A DNA stretch of 64,000 nucleotides, taken from assembly GCF_016805305.1 (NCBI RefSeq), contig NZ_JAERQN010000002.1:574677-638676 (forward strand), written 5' to 3'. The stretch's first letter is position 1; every line of letters begins with the position of its first letter. The DNA comes from Falsiroseomonas ponticola. Its GTDB lineage: Bacteria > Pseudomonadota > Alphaproteobacteria > Acetobacterales > Acetobacteraceae. The notes beneath the pieces were generated by a model that saw only the letters and a program-made list of their open reading frames with translations, ran no database searches and was not told where the DNA came from. Positions 1 to 8,930 of the stretch are shown one piece after another. A program made the translations under genes and the position numbers.

Positions 1-916
1 GCAGCGCTTCTTCCGTGATCCCCGCATTGTGCGGCGTGACCAGGACGTTGTCGAAGCCGAGCAGCGGATGGTCGGGCGGCGGCGGTTCCTTCAGGAAGAC
101 GTCGAGTCCCGCCCCCGCCAGCCGCCCCGCCGCCAGCGCTTCCGCCAGCGCGGCCTCGTCATGGATGCCGCCGCGGGAGGTCTGGATGAAGTAGGCCGTC
201 GGCTTCATCGCCGCGAATTGCGCGGCGCCGATCATGCCGAAGGTTTCCTTGTTGCGGGGGACATGGACGGAGACGAAGTCGGCCTTCGCGAAGACCTCCT
301 CCATCGAGGCCTTGCGCCCGCCCCGCGCCGCGATCGTCGCGGCGTCGAGATAGGGGTCGCAGGCCAGCACCTCCATCCCGAACAGCCCGCGGCAGAGCTC
401 CGCCACCCGCGTTCCGATCTGCCCGATGCCGACCAGGCCGAGCGTCTTGCCGCGGATGTCGCGCCCCGTGACGGCGAAGCGATCCAGCCCCGCCTGGCGG
501 CGCAGCATCTTGTCCGCCACGCCGATCTTCTTCGACAGCGCCAGCATGAGGCCGAGCACATGCTCCGCCACCGCTTCCTTGTTGGTGCCGGATTGGTGGC
601 AGACGATGACGCCCGCCTTGGTGCAGGCCTCCACATCGATCACGTCGAAACCGGCGCCCGAGGAACAGGCCGCCAGCAGGTTCGGCGCGCGCGCCAGCAG
701 CGCCGCGTCGCAGAACCAGGGCTCCTGGATCTCGACGCGCGGCAGCGCGTGGTAGCCATGCGCCTGCGCGAAGGCCGCATCCAGCGTCGCGCGGTCCATG
801 GCGAATTGCAGATGGTCGAGCGCGATGGCGGGCTCCGCCCCCAGCACGCGCAGCGCCACCGGGTCCATCCAGTGGGAGAAATAGGCCAGCCGCGCCGTCG
901 GCCGCGTGTTCGACAT
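1..916 (-). CDS. D-isomer specific 2-hydroxyacid dehydrogenase, C-terminus cut by window edge
   Basis: NAD-dependent dehydrogenase of the D-2-hydroxyacid family, which interconverts 2-oxoacids and D-2-hydroxyacids in the cytoplasm. The 305 visible codons show the Rossmann motif GLVGIGQIG (about residues 160-168), the substrate arginine in TSRGG (R248), the catalytic pair E277 (FLKEP) and H296 (TPHNAG). These three catalytic residues make the enzyme look active. The ATG at 914-916 lies 5 bases after the preceding binding-protein gene, so the two are probably co-transcribed with the upstream minus-strand genes. Only the last few residues should be missing at the window edge. The substrate cannot be told; phosphoglycerate dehydrogenase is less likely because no ACT domain could fit and the neighbours are catabolic. 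Confidence 0.9.
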   Translation of the reverse strand, partial: MSNTRPTARLAYFSHWMDPVALRVLGAEPAIALDHLQFAMDRATLDAAFAQAHGYHALPRVEIQEPWFCDAALLARAPNLLAACSSGAGFDVIDVEACTKAGVIVCHQSGTNKEAVAEHVLGLMLALSKKIGVADKMLRRQAGLDRFAVTGRDIRGKTLGLVGIGQIGTRVAELCRGLFGMEVLACDPYLDAATIAARGGRKASMEEVFAKADFVSVHVPRNKETFGMIGAAQFAAMKPTAYFIQTSRGGIHDEAALAEALAAGRLAGAGLDVFLKEPPPPDHPLLGFDNVLVTPHNAGITEEAL

Positions 917-920
917 TCCG

Positions 921-1871
921 CTATCCCTGCCTCAACCCCATGCGGCGCACCAGCGCGCCATTCGCGGCGAGTTCCGCGCGCACCGTGCCCGCGAATTCCT
1001 CCGGCCCCTGCATCGCGGGCTCGATCCCCTGTTCCGCCAGCCTGGCCACCACATCGGGCTCCGCGAACAGCGTCGCCAGCGCCGCATGCACGGCGTTGAC
1101 GATGGCGCGCGGCGTGCCGCCGGCCAGCACCACGCCGGCCCAGATCTCCGTCTCCTCGCCCGGGAAGCCGGCTTCCGCGATGGTCGGCACCTCCGGCAGC
1201 AGCGTCGCGCGCGAGGGCGTCATGGCCGCGATGGGGCGCAGCGCGCCGGCGCGGACATGCGGCAGCAGGCTGTTCAGCGCGCCGCAGAAGGCATGCGTCC
1301 GCCCCGCCAGCAGGTCCGGCATCAGCTGCGCCGCGCCGCCATAGGGCACATGCACCATGTCCTCGCCGACCAGCCGGCCGACGCCCATGTGCTGGAAGCT
1401 GCCGACGCCGGAGGAGGGATAGGAAAGCTGCCCCGGCCTTTCCTTCGCCGCCGCCACCAGGCCGCGCACGTCGCGGATGCCGGTCGCGGGGTTCACCACC
1501 AGCAGCGTCTGCACGCGGGCCACGCGCGCGGCCAAGGCCAGGTCGCGCAGCGGGTCGAAGCTGGTGCGCATGGTCAGCGGATTCGTCGTCAGCACCTGGT
1601 TCGGCGCGAAGAGCCAGGTGGCGCCATCCGGCGCGCTGCGGGCGACGAGTTCGGTGCCGATATTGCCCGCCGCCCCCGGCCGGTTCTCCACCACGAAGGG
1701 CCGGCCCCAGCGCGCGCCGAGCTTCTCCGCGATCAGCCGCCCCATCAGGTCGTTGCTGCCACCGGGCGTGAAGGGAACCACCATCTTGAGTGTCGGCGCC
1801 GGGAAGTCCTGCGCGGCTGCGGGCGCCGCCGCCATGGCCATGGCCGCGCTTAGGAACGAACGTCGCTGCAT
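921..1871 (-). CDS. Tripartite tricarboxylate transporter (Bug/TctC) substrate-binding protein
   Basis: 316-residue periplasmic binding protein of the Bug/TctC family, which captures carboxylates for a tripartite tricarboxylate transporter. The start at 1871 gives a twin-arginine-like signal (QRRSFLSAA then AAAQ). The family hallmarks follow: MVVPFTPGGSNDLMGR near residue 30, VENRPGAAGNIG near 60, and VPYGGAAQLMPDLLAGR around 170. The long open frame upstream of this start lacks signal character and overlaps the next gene, so it was cut. It is the first of five such genes in the window; no TctA or TctB membrane partner is present, so the protein must use a transporter encoded elsewhere or act in sensing. 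The ligand is unknown. Confidence 0.92.
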   Translation of the reverse strand: MQRRSFLSAAMAMAAAPAAAQDFPAPTLKMVVPFTPGGSNDLMGRLIAEKLGARWGRPFVVENRPGAAGNIGTELVARSAPDGATWLFAPNQVLTTNPLTMRTSFDPLRDLALAARVARVQTLLVVNPATGIRDVRGLVAAAKERPGQLSYPSSGVGSFQHMGVGRLVGEDMVHVPYGGAAQLMPDLLAGRTHAFCGALNSLLPHVRAGALRPIAAMTPSRATLLPEVPTIAEAGFPGEETEIWAGVVLAGGTPRAIVNAVHAALATLFAEPDVVARLAEQGIEPAMQGPEEFAGTVRAELAANGALVRRMGLRQG

Positions 1872-1924
1872 CGTCCTACTCCTCCCTGATGCCGCGGCCT
1901 TTCCGGCCGTCAGCTGTGCCCCGT

Positions 1925-3679
1925 TCAACTGTGTCGTGTCAGTCCTGCCGTCATCGCCGCCGAGTAGCCAGGCGCGACCCGCGCATCGATCACCACCGTC
2001 TCCCCCGCGCGCACCCGCGCCACCGCGTCGCGCACCGCTGCGGCCAGCTCGCCCGCGGTGTGCACCGGCCCGATGCCGGTCGCGCCCTGCGCGCGCGCCA
2101 GCGCCGCGATGTCGATGTCGGGGTCGGCAATGCGCTGGCCGATCCACTTGTTCTCGACCGGCCGATTGCGCTGCTTGGCGACGCGTTCCTGGTGGACCTC
2201 GTCATTGTAGAAGCTGCGGTTGTTGCAGATGACGGCCAGCATCGGCACGCGGTAATGCGCGGCGGTCCAGAAGGCCGTCGCGCTCATCAGCGTGTCGCCA
2301 TCGCCGAGCACCGCGACCGGCAGCCGCCCCGTGCCCTGCAGCGCCATGGCGGCGCCCGTCAGCATGCCTGGCCCCGCGCCGATGCCGGCACCGCCATCGC
2401 CGCCGAGGTAGTCCAGCGGATGGCGGAAATGCCAGGTCTCGCCGCGCCATCCCAGCGGCAGGCGCACCAGGCAGGCGGGCACGCCGTGCAGCCCTTCGCC
2501 CAGTGCCGCCGACAGCGTCCCCACATCCAACATCGCGTCCGGCGCCGCTGGCGGCAAAGCGGGGCAGGCCGGCAACTCGCCGGGCGGCGTGCCGGGGCCG
2601 ACGCCCAGCGCATCCGCGATGGCATGCAGCGCGATGGCGGGCTCGCAGGCGAGGTGCAGGTCGACCGGCGGCAGGCCGAAATGCTCCATGCCGAAGCCGT
2701 TATGCAGCTGCTGGTCGAGCGTCGCGTGGATCACGCGCCCGCTGAACCCGCCCGCCTGCTTCAGCGTGCCCGCGAGGTCCACCCAGTCGAAGGCCAGCAC
2801 CAGATCGGCCTCCCGCACCGCGGCTTGCGCCTTCTCCGTCAGGAAGGTGGTGGGCGCCGCGGCATGCAGGGGATGGTCGGTCGGGAAGGCGGCGCCGACC
2901 TTGAAGTCCGTCAGCACGGTGGCGTCCAGCGCCTCCGCCAGCGCGACACGGCGCGCCCAGTCGGCGGTGCTGCGCGCGCCGCGCCCCGGCAGGATCATCG
3001 GCCGCTTCGCCGCGCGGATCATCGCGACCGCGGCCTCGATCGTCGCGGGTGCCGGCACCGATGCCGCCGGCGGCGCGTATCGGGACAGGTCGGGCAGCGC
3101 CGGCAGCGCCTCCAGCCGCGATTCCTGCAGCGCGGCGTCGAGGTTGATGTAGACCGGCCCGCAGGGCGCGCTGCGCGTGATCAGGTTGGCGCGCAGCAGC
3201 GCCTCCATCGCCGCCGGCACCGAAGCCGGCTGGTTGTCCCACTTGAGAAAGGGCCGGACCAGCGCGGCCTGGTCGCTCATCGTATGGAGCCAGTCGATCC
3301 AGGGCCGCCGCGCGGCCGCATCCACCGGCCCCGTCGCGCCCAGCACCAGCATCGGCACGCGGTCGCACCAGGCGTTGAACAGCCCCATCGTGCCATGCAT
3401 CAGCCCGACATTGCTGTGCAGCACCACGGCCATCGGCGTGCCCGTCACCTTCGCCCAGCCATGCGCGATGGCGACCGCATTGCCCTCATGCAGGCAGAGG
3501 ATCATCTGCGGGTCGCGGTTGCCCGTGTCGTTCACCAGGCTGTCATGCAGCCCGCGGAAGCTGGCGCCGGGGTTCAGCGTGATGTGCCGGTAGCCCATGG
3601 CCTGCACCAGCCGCGCCACGACATCGCTGCCCCAGACGCTGCCGGCGGGCGAGGCGACGGGCTTCTCGATCTCATCCAT
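1925..3679 (-). CDS. Thiamine diphosphate-dependent decarboxylase/synthase-like enzyme
   Basis: 584-residue ThDP enzyme of the acetolactate synthase/benzoylformate decarboxylase superfamily. The N-terminal pyrimidine-binding domain carries the activating glutamate E65 in CLHEGNAVA. A central Rossmann-like domain follows (about 190-330), and the C-terminal domain has the GDG...NN cofactor motif (VLGDGDTLM to ICNNRSF). Such enzymes decarboxylate 2-oxoacids or join the resulting aldehyde to an acceptor. The ATG at 3679 is 5 bases after the stop of the upstream binding protein gene, so both are in one transcript with the SDR and the 2-hydroxyacid dehydrogenase. Together these could process a 2-oxo/2-hydroxy acid imported by the binding proteins. 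The exact reaction is not readable from motifs; no FAD-dependent function is implied. Confidence 0.88.
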   Translation of the reverse strand: MDEIEKPVASPAGSVWGSDVVARLVQAMGYRHITLNPGASFRGLHDSLVNDTGNRDPQMILCLHEGNAVAIAHGWAKVTGTPMAVVLHSNVGLMHGTMGLFNAWCDRVPMLVLGATGPVDAAARRPWIDWLHTMSDQAALVRPFLKWDNQPASVPAAMEALLRANLITRSAPCGPVYINLDAALQESRLEALPALPDLSRYAPPAASVPAPATIEAAVAMIRAAKRPMILPGRGARSTADWARRVALAEALDATVLTDFKVGAAFPTDHPLHAAAPTTFLTEKAQAAVREADLVLAFDWVDLAGTLKQAGGFSGRVIHATLDQQLHNGFGMEHFGLPPVDLHLACEPAIALHAIADALGVGPGTPPGELPACPALPPAAPDAMLDVGTLSAALGEGLHGVPACLVRLPLGWRGETWHFRHPLDYLGGDGGAGIGAGPGMLTGAAMALQGTGRLPVAVLGDGDTLMSATAFWTAAHYRVPMLAVICNNRSFYNDEVHQERVAKQRNRPVENKWIGQRIADPDIDIAALARAQGATGIGPVHTAGELAAAVRDAVARVRAGETVVIDARVAPGYSAAMTAGLTRHS

Positions 3680-3684
3680 GCCGT

Positions 3685-4656
3685 TCAATCCGCCTTCATG
3701 CCGGTGATGCGGATCACCTCCGCCCAGCGTGCCACTTCCGCGCGCATGAAGCTGCCCAGCTCCTCCGGCGTGCCCGGCGCGCTCTCCGCACCCTCCGTCG
3801 CGAGCCGCGACCGCACCTCCGGATCGTTCATCGCCTTGTGCACCTCCGCGTTCAGCCGCGCGATGACGGGCGCGGGCACGCCGGCGGTGGTGACGACGCA
3901 GTACCATTGCGTCGTCTCGAAGCCCGGCAGCCCCTGTTCCGCGATCGTCGGAATGGAGGGATCGGCCTGCATCCGAGTGCGCGACGACACGCCGAGCGCC
4001 CTGAGCCGCCCATCCCGCACCAGCGGCATCACGACGGTGCCGCCCGTCATGGTGAAGCTGATCTGGCCCGCGATCAGGTCATTCGCCATCGGCCCGCTGC
4101 CGCGATAGGGCACATGGGTGAACTCCACCCCCGCCGCATGGCCGAGCGCCGCGGCCGCGATATGCGCCGCACTGCCATTGCCCGCGCTGCCATAGGTCAG
4201 CTCCCCGGGCCGCCGCCGCGCCAGCGCGATCAGCTCCTGCAGGTTGCGTGCCGGGACGCTCGGATGCACCGCCAGGATGTTCGGCACCAGCGCGACCATC
4301 GAGACCGGCGCGACGCCGCCGATCGGGTCGAAGCTGAGGCGCGGATAGAGGCTCGGGTTCACCCCCAGCGTGCCGATATGGCCGAGCATGATGGTGTAGC
4401 CATCGGGCGGCGATCGCACCACGACCTCATGCCCCACCGTGCCGCCCGCGCCGCCCCGGTTCTCCACCACGACGGAAACGCCGAGCCCCTGCGTCAGCCG
4501 CGGTGCCAGCACGCGGGCCAGGATGTCCGTGGTGCCGCCGGGCGCGAAGGGCACGATGAAGCGGATCGGTTTGTCGGGCCAGTTCGCCTGCGCGAAGGCG
4601 GGTGCCGCCAGCAAGGTCGTGCTGCCCGCCAGCAAGGATCGCCGTGTCGTCTGCAT
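3685..4656 (-). CDS. Bug/TctC-family substrate-binding protein
   Basis: 323-residue periplasmic binding protein. The start at 4656 gives a TAT-like leader (TTRRSLLAGS ending AFAQA). Family motifs are FIVPFAPGGTTDILAR, VENRGGAGGTVG, a VPYRGSGPMANDL loop and the C-terminal helix block near VARWAEVIRITG. It sits between the SDR gene (16 bases upstream) and the ThDP enzyme (5 bases downstream) and so belongs to the same minus-strand operon. As with its paralogues, no membrane components of the transporter are nearby. It differs enough from the copy at 921-1871 to suggest a different ligand rather than a recent duplication. Confidence 0.92.
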   Translation of the reverse strand: MQTTRRSLLAGSTTLLAAPAFAQANWPDKPIRFIVPFAPGGTTDILARVLAPRLTQGLGVSVVVENRGGAGGTVGHEVVVRSPPDGYTIMLGHIGTLGVNPSLYPRLSFDPIGGVAPVSMVALVPNILAVHPSVPARNLQELIALARRRPGELTYGSAGNGSAAHIAAAALGHAAGVEFTHVPYRGSGPMANDLIAGQISFTMTGGTVVMPLVRDGRLRALGVSSRTRMQADPSIPTIAEQGLPGFETTQWYCVVTTAGVPAPVIARLNAEVHKAMNDPEVRSRLATEGAESAPGTPEELGSFMRAEVARWAEVIRITGMKAD

Positions 4657-4672
4657 GGCCTTGAACCCTCCC

Positions 4673-5428
4673 TCAGAAGGCGAAGCGCGACATGCCGCCA
4701 TCCACGGGGATGACGGTGCCGGTGACGTAGGCAGCGCGGTCGGAGGCGAGGAAGATCGCGACATCCGCCATCTCCTCCGCCTCCCCGAAGCGCTTCATGG
4801 GAATCTCGGCTTCCGCGAATTCCCGCTCGCTTTCCGGCGTCGGGTAGCGCTTCGTCATCTGTTCGCTGCGGATGCGCCCGGGCTGGAGGCAGTTGATGGT
4901 GACGCCATCCGCCGCCACGTCGCGCGACAGGCCCTTGGCCCAGACATGCACCGCGGCCTTGGCGGCGAAGGCGGCGTTGATGATCCTGGGCTCCGAGGTG
5001 CCCGTGAAGTTCACGACGCGCCCCCAGCCTTGCGCGCGCATCCCCGGCATCACGGCATGGGTCAGCTCCCGCAACCGATGGAAGTTGATCTCCATGCCCT
5101 CGTCCCAATCGGCGCGTGGGGCATCGAAGGGCAGGGGGCGGCTGCCGCCGGCGGCGTTCATCAGGATGTCGATGCCGCCCAGTGCCTGCATCGCCACATC
5201 CGCCAGGCGCGCCGCCGCGTCCTTCTCCGTCAGGTCGATGGCGATGGGGATGATGGGCGCGCCGCCCTCCGCCCGCACGGCATCCGAGAGCTCCTGCACC
5301 AGGCCGCTGCGCCGGGCGGCGGCGGCGACGGTCACGCCCTCCCGCGCCAGGGCGCGGGCCACCGCCCGGCCGATGCCCTGGCTCGCGCCCGTCACCAGGG
5401 CGCGCCGCCCCTTCAGGCCCAGCTCCAT
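4673..5428 (-). CDS. SDR family oxidoreductase lacking the usual catalytic tyrosine
   Basis: 251-residue short-chain dehydrogenase/reductase-like protein. It has the cofactor motif TGASQGIG (residues 14-21), NAAGG (91-95), a DWDEGMEINF helix and the C-terminal VIPVDGG signature. The start at 5428 begins right before the first beta strand; sequence upstream of it reads as non-coding. The usual YxxxK motif is altered: K157 is present, but the tyrosine position (153) is alanine, with F154 beside it. The fold is not in doubt, but a normal SDR redox mechanism is. It is the first gene of the minus-strand catabolic operon that runs to the window start. Confidence 0.88.
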   Translation of the reverse strand: MELGLKGRRALVTGASQGIGRAVARALAREGVTVAAAARRSGLVQELSDAVRAEGGAPIIPIAIDLTEKDAAARLADVAMQALGGIDILMNAAGGSRPLPFDAPRADWDEGMEINFHRLRELTHAVMPGMRAQGWGRVVNFTGTSEPRIINAAFAAKAAVHVWAKGLSRDVAADGVTINCLQPGRIRSEQMTKRYPTPESEREFAEAEIPMKRFGEAEEMADVAIFLASDRAAYVTGTVIPVDGGMSRFAF

Positions 5429-5485
5429 CCCGTTTCCCCCATGCGTCTTGCCCGGGAGTGTCAGGGCAGTCCGCGCGGGGGGCAA

Positions 5486-5642
5486 GGGCCTGTGGACACC
5501 TGGCCCGGGATGCAATCGGCGAGTGGATTTTCGTGCCTGGAAGGCGCGGGGGGCGATGGGGTTCCATCGTCGCCCTGACCCCAACGCCCCAGGCGCGGAA
5601 AGACGCCGCCGAGTGCGCCCGCAGCCAAGTGTCCACAGGCCC
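5486..5642. repeat. 157-bp imperfect giant inverted repeat (MITE/BIME-like)
   Basis: A perfect 14-bp inverted repeat (5486-5499 and 5629-5642; outer arm GGGCCTGTGGACAC) encloses about 130 bp. One mismatch further in, the match continues for three bases. Inside is a second arm pair around 5553-5570 (GGCGATGG against CCATCGTCGCC). The block fills the gap between the SDR start and the next binding-protein stop. It could be a small non-autonomous element or a large transcriptional hairpin separating two minus-strand units. Confidence 0.7.
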
Positions 5643-5647
5643 AAGAG

Positions 5648-6610
5648 CTACATCGGCTCGATCCGCGCCGCGCGGATCCACTCCCGGTGCTGCTCCACGT
5701 CGCGCCGCACGAAGGCGGCGAATTCCGCCACGCCCATCGGCATCACCTGCGCCCCGGTCCGCGCCTGCTGGTCCTGGATCGCGGGGTCGGCGAGGATCTT
5801 CCCCACCTCCGCCTGCATCCGCTCCAGGATCGCGGGCGGCGTGCGCGCCGGGGCCAGCAGCCCGACCCAGACTGATTGCTCGAAGCCCGGCAGCACCTCC
5901 GCCACCGTGCCCACATCGGGCAGCACCGCGTTGCGCCGCGGCCCCGTGGTGCCGATGCAGCGCACGCGGCCGGTGCGGATCGTCTCCAGCATCGACGGGA
6001 TGGGATCGAAGCAGAGCGGCACCTGCCCCGCCACCACCGCCGTGCGCACCTGGTCGCTGCTGCGGAAGGGCACGTGCTGCATGGTGATGCCCGCCTGCGC
6101 CTTGAAGACCTCCGACGCCAAATGGTGGCCGGACCCGATGCCGGGCGAGCCCACATCCAGCCGCCCGGGATTGGCCTTCGCATAGGCGATCAGTTCCGCG
6201 ATGGAATTCACGGGCAGGGAGGGATGCACCACCACCGCGTGATGCATGATGTTCAGCGAGGCCGAAGGCGCGAAATCCCGCAGCAGATCGTAGGACCGGC
6301 CGGGCATCAGCGTCTCGTTCGCCGTCTGGGTATTGGTGCAGACGATCCAGCTGTAGCCATCGGGCGGCGACTTCGCGACATGGTCCGTGCCGATGGTGCC
6401 CGCCGCGCCGGTGCGGTTCTCCACCACCACCGCCTGGCCGAGGTTCTCCTGCAGCCGCTGCCCGACCAGGCGCGTGAAGATGTCGGCCGTGCCGCCGACG
6501 CCGAAGGGCACCACCAGGCGGATGGCGCGCGATGGCCAGGGCGCCTGCGCCCGCGCGCCGATCGCCGGCAGCGCCAGCGCCGCCCCCAGGACACCCCTGC
6601 GCATCAGCAT
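5648..6610 (-). CDS. Bug/TctC-family substrate-binding protein
   Basis: 320-residue periplasmic binding protein. The first ATG of MLMRRG at 6610 is chosen; the second, six bases on, is equally possible. The leader (MRRGVLGAAL to ARAQA) precedes LVVPFGVGGTADIFTR, VENRTGAAGTIG and a VPFRSSDQVRTA loop. The region upstream of 6610 in the same frame covers the amidase gene on the other strand and is a shadow. It is divergent from the amidase at 6704, with about 93 bases between them that must hold both promoters. The palindromic element at 5486-5642 separates it from the SDR operon. Confidence 0.92.
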   Translation of the reverse strand: MLMRRGVLGAALALPAIGARAQAPWPSRAIRLVVPFGVGGTADIFTRLVGQRLQENLGQAVVVENRTGAAGTIGTDHVAKSPPDGYSWIVCTNTQTANETLMPGRSYDLLRDFAPSASLNIMHHAVVVHPSLPVNSIAELIAYAKANPGRLDVGSPGIGSGHHLASEVFKAQAGITMQHVPFRSSDQVRTAVVAGQVPLCFDPIPSMLETIRTGRVRCIGTTGPRRNAVLPDVGTVAEVLPGFEQSVWVGLLAPARTPPAILERMQAEVGKILADPAIQDQQARTGAQVMPMGVAEFAAFVRRDVEQHREWIRAARIEPM

Positions 6611-6703
6611 CGTCGTTCTCCCCTCCGGTCCGGCACGAAGCCTAGCGATCCCTCGGGCCGCGTCCATCTTCCCGCATCCCGGCATCGCCCCCATGCTGGC
6701 CCG

Positions 6704-7897
6704 ATGGACCTCTCCCGCTTCCGCGCCTTCTCCCACCGTGTCGAGCACCCCGCCGCGCCCGCCCCGGGCCCGCTTTCCGGCGTCACGCTGGCGGTGAAGG
6801 GCAACATCCCCGTCGCCGGCCTGCCCTGGACGGAGGGCAGCGCCGTCTTCGCCCATCGCATCGCGGCGGAGGACGCCGCCTGCATCGCGCGCCTGAAGGC
6901 CGCCGGTGCCGTCGTGGTGGGCATGACGACGCTGTCGGAAATGGCGATGTACGCCCCGGACAATGCGGCGGAGCCGATGGGCCTCAACCCCTTCGACGTG
7001 GCGCGCACCGCGGGCGGCTCCTCCACCGGCAGCGGCGTCGCGGTGGCGCTCGGCCAGGCGATGCTCGGGCTCGGCACCGACAGCGGCGGCTCCGTCCGCA
7101 ACCCCGCGCTGCATGGCGGCGTGGTGGGCTTCAAGCCGAGCCTCCACGCCTGGGACTACAGCGGCGCGACGCAGCCCGCGCCGAGCCTCGACACGCTCGG
7201 CCTCATCGCGCGGGACGTCGCGATGCTGGCGCGCGGCGCCGCCGTGCTCGGCACGCCCACAGGCCCCGCCGTGCCGCGGTTGCTGGTGCCGTTGACGCTG
7301 GTGGAGCGCAGCGCCGATGCCGCCACGCGCGCCCTCTTCGCCGCCGCGCTGGAGCGCTGCCGCGAAGCGGGGATCGAGACCATCGAGGCCGAGATCCCCC
7401 TCTGGCGGGAAGCGGATGCCGCCTGCGGCGTGATCTCCCTCACCGAGGGCGGCGCCTGGCTCGACCGCCTGCCGCAGGACGCGCCCCTCGGCCCGCGCCT
7501 TATCGCCCGCCGCGCGGCCTTCCGCGCACTCGATCCCACGGTGGTGGAGCAGGCCCGCGCCACCTGCAGCGCCTTCACCCAGGCGCTGCGGCAGGCGCTT
7601 CGCGACGCCACCGCCATCGCCACCCCCACCTGGCCCTTCGCCGCGCCCCCGATCGAGGCCGAGACGGTGGAGATGGATGGCCGGACGATCCCCCTCGACC
7701 CCGCGCGCTCCATCTTCGTCCGCACCGCCAATGCCGCCGGCGCCCCGGCCATCACGCTCCCGGCCGGGCTCTACGAGCGGGAACGCGTGCCCTTCGGCCT
7801 GCACCTGCTGGCCGCGCCCGGGGAGGATGCCGCGCTGCTGGCCCTCGCCGCCCGCGTGGAGGCCGCGCTGCCGCCCGCGCCTACCCCGCCCGTGTAA
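6704..7897 (+). CDS. Amidase signature family hydrolase
   Basis: 397-residue amidase signature enzyme that hydrolyses a C-N amide bond. The Ser-cisSer-Lys triad is visible: K32 in LAVKGNI, the cis-serine S106 in GGSSTGSG, and nucleophile S130 in TDSGGSVRNP. At about 400 residues it is shorter than GatA-type enzymes (about 480) and closer to small-substrate amidases such as malonamidase- or allophanate/ureide-type members. The ATG at 6704 begins the family core. Its 3' end overlaps the convergent ring-opening amidohydrolase gene by 17 bases. In that setting a ureide or monoamide released by ring opening is a reasonable but unproven substrate. Confidence 0.9.
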   Translation: MDLSRFRAFSHRVEHPAAPAPGPLSGVTLAVKGNIPVAGLPWTEGSAVFAHRIAAEDAACIARLKAAGAVVVGMTTLSEMAMYAPDNAAEPMGLNPFDVARTAGGSSTGSGVAVALGQAMLGLGTDSGGSVRNPALHGGVVGFKPSLHAWDYSGATQPAPSLDTLGLIARDVAMLARGAAVLGTPTGPAVPRLLVPLTLVERSADAATRALFAAALERCREAGIETIEAEIPLWREADAACGVISLTEGGAWLDRLPQDAPLGPRLIARRAAFRALDPTVVEQARATCSAFTQALRQALRDATAIATPTWPFAAPPIEAETVEMDGRTIPLDPARSIFVRTANAAGAPAITLPAGLYERERVPFGLHLLAAPGEDAALLALAARVEAALPPAPTPPV

Positions 7898-8930
7898 TCA
7901 TCGCCGCCAGGCCCCCGCCCGGCGGCGCCTGCTGTTCCGCGCCGCCGCTGATGAAAACGCGCGTGGTGCCGAAGATCGCGCCGACCATCCCGGACGCCAC
8001 GGGGCGCATATGCTTGTCCGGGTCCAGCTCGCTCTCGAACACCGTCGTCCGCCGCCCACGCACCGCACCGCCCGGCCGTACGCCGACCTTCAGCAGCAGC
8101 GCCTCCGGCGCGCTCGCCGTGAACAGCCCATCGGCGTCGGGCGTGAGGCCCACGCGGCGCGCGAGCCGCATCAGCGCCGGCGCATCGATTATGTCGGAAA
8201 GCGGCTCCGTCGCCATCACCAGCTCGCCGCCCGCGCCGGGGACGTTCGCCAGCAGGATCACCTCGCAATGCGTCAGCTCCGTGCCGGAGAAGGCCATCAC
8301 CCGCCGGCTGTGCAGCGCCGTGTCGCGCAGGATCGCCGCATCCGTCACGCGGTCCTCCGGCACCTCCCCCAGCGCGATCCCCGCGCCGAGCGCCGCCACC
8401 GCGCGCGATGTCGGCGTCGATCCCGCCCGCGCCGCGCGTTCCGGCGGCAGCGTCGCCAAGTGCCGGCGCGGCAGCACCGGGCTCTTCACCAGCACCAGCG
8501 CGACCTGGTCGGCGCCCGCCCCCGCATCCGCCATGGCGCGCCGCACGGCCTCCGCCACCGAAGCCGCATGGCCGCGCCCGCCATACTCCTCCACCGGGAT
8601 CGGCGCCGTCGACGCGGTGCCGAGGGCGAGGCGCGGCGGCCCCGCGGGATCGCGCGGCGTCTCCATCTCCACCATCAGCGTGCCATGCGGCGTGATCACG
8701 CCCTCGCAACCCGTGGAGAAGATCAGCGTCGCCTCCCGGTCCCCCAGCGCCGCCTGCGTGGCCGCGATGGCGAGGTCGCGGGAGAAGTCGTTCAGCGTCG
8801 CCGTCCCCTCCGTCTTGCCGAGCACGGCGATCCGCCGGATGCGCCCCGGCGGCAGCCCGGCCAGCGCGGCCGCCAGGCCCCGCGCATCGCCCGGCCCTTC
8901 CATGTCGTAGTGGCGCAGCAGCACCGTCAC
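7881..8930 (-). CDS. Ring-opening amidohydrolase (cyanuric acid amidohydrolase/barbiturase family)
   Basis: 349-residue member of the small cyanuric acid hydrolase/barbiturase family, a three-fold repeat enzyme that hydrolyses cyclic imides in the cytoplasm. All three Ser-Lys pairs expected for the family are visible: K39 (VLGKTEG) with S72 (FSTGCEG), K149 (VLVKSP) with S215 (AFSGTE), and K281 (LLKVGVR) with S328 (ISGGAEQQ). The C-terminal GGAEQQAPPGGG block is the family's metal-loop signature. Length matches the family (about 350-380). Its ATG overlaps the OPRT-like stop by 4 bases, indicating translational coupling in an operon with that gene and the M20 hydrolase. Barbiturate-type substrates fit the pyrimidine-like neighbours better than cyanurate; this is inference. 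Confidence 0.9.
   Translation of the reverse strand: MTVLLRHYDMEGPGDARGLAAALAGLPPGRIRRIAVLGKTEGTATLNDFSRDLAIAATQAALGDREATLIFSTGCEGVITPHGTLMVEMETPRDPAGPPRLALGTASTAPIPVEEYGGRGHAASVAEAVRRAMADAGAGADQVALVLVKSPVLPRRHLATLPPERAARAGSTPTSRAVAALGAGIALGEVPEDRVTDAAILRDTALHSRRVMAFSGTELTHCEVILLANVPGAGGELVMATEPLSDIIDAPALMRLARRVGLTPDADGLFTASAPEALLLKVGVRPGGAVRGRRTTVFESELDPDKHMRPVASGMVGAIFGTTRVFISGGAEQQAPPGGGLAAMITRAG

Noticed and set aside
29..4108. Long plus-strand open frames opposite the minus-strand operon
   Set aside because: They are arginine/histidine-rich shadows of real genes, produced by high GC at third positions; no motifs.
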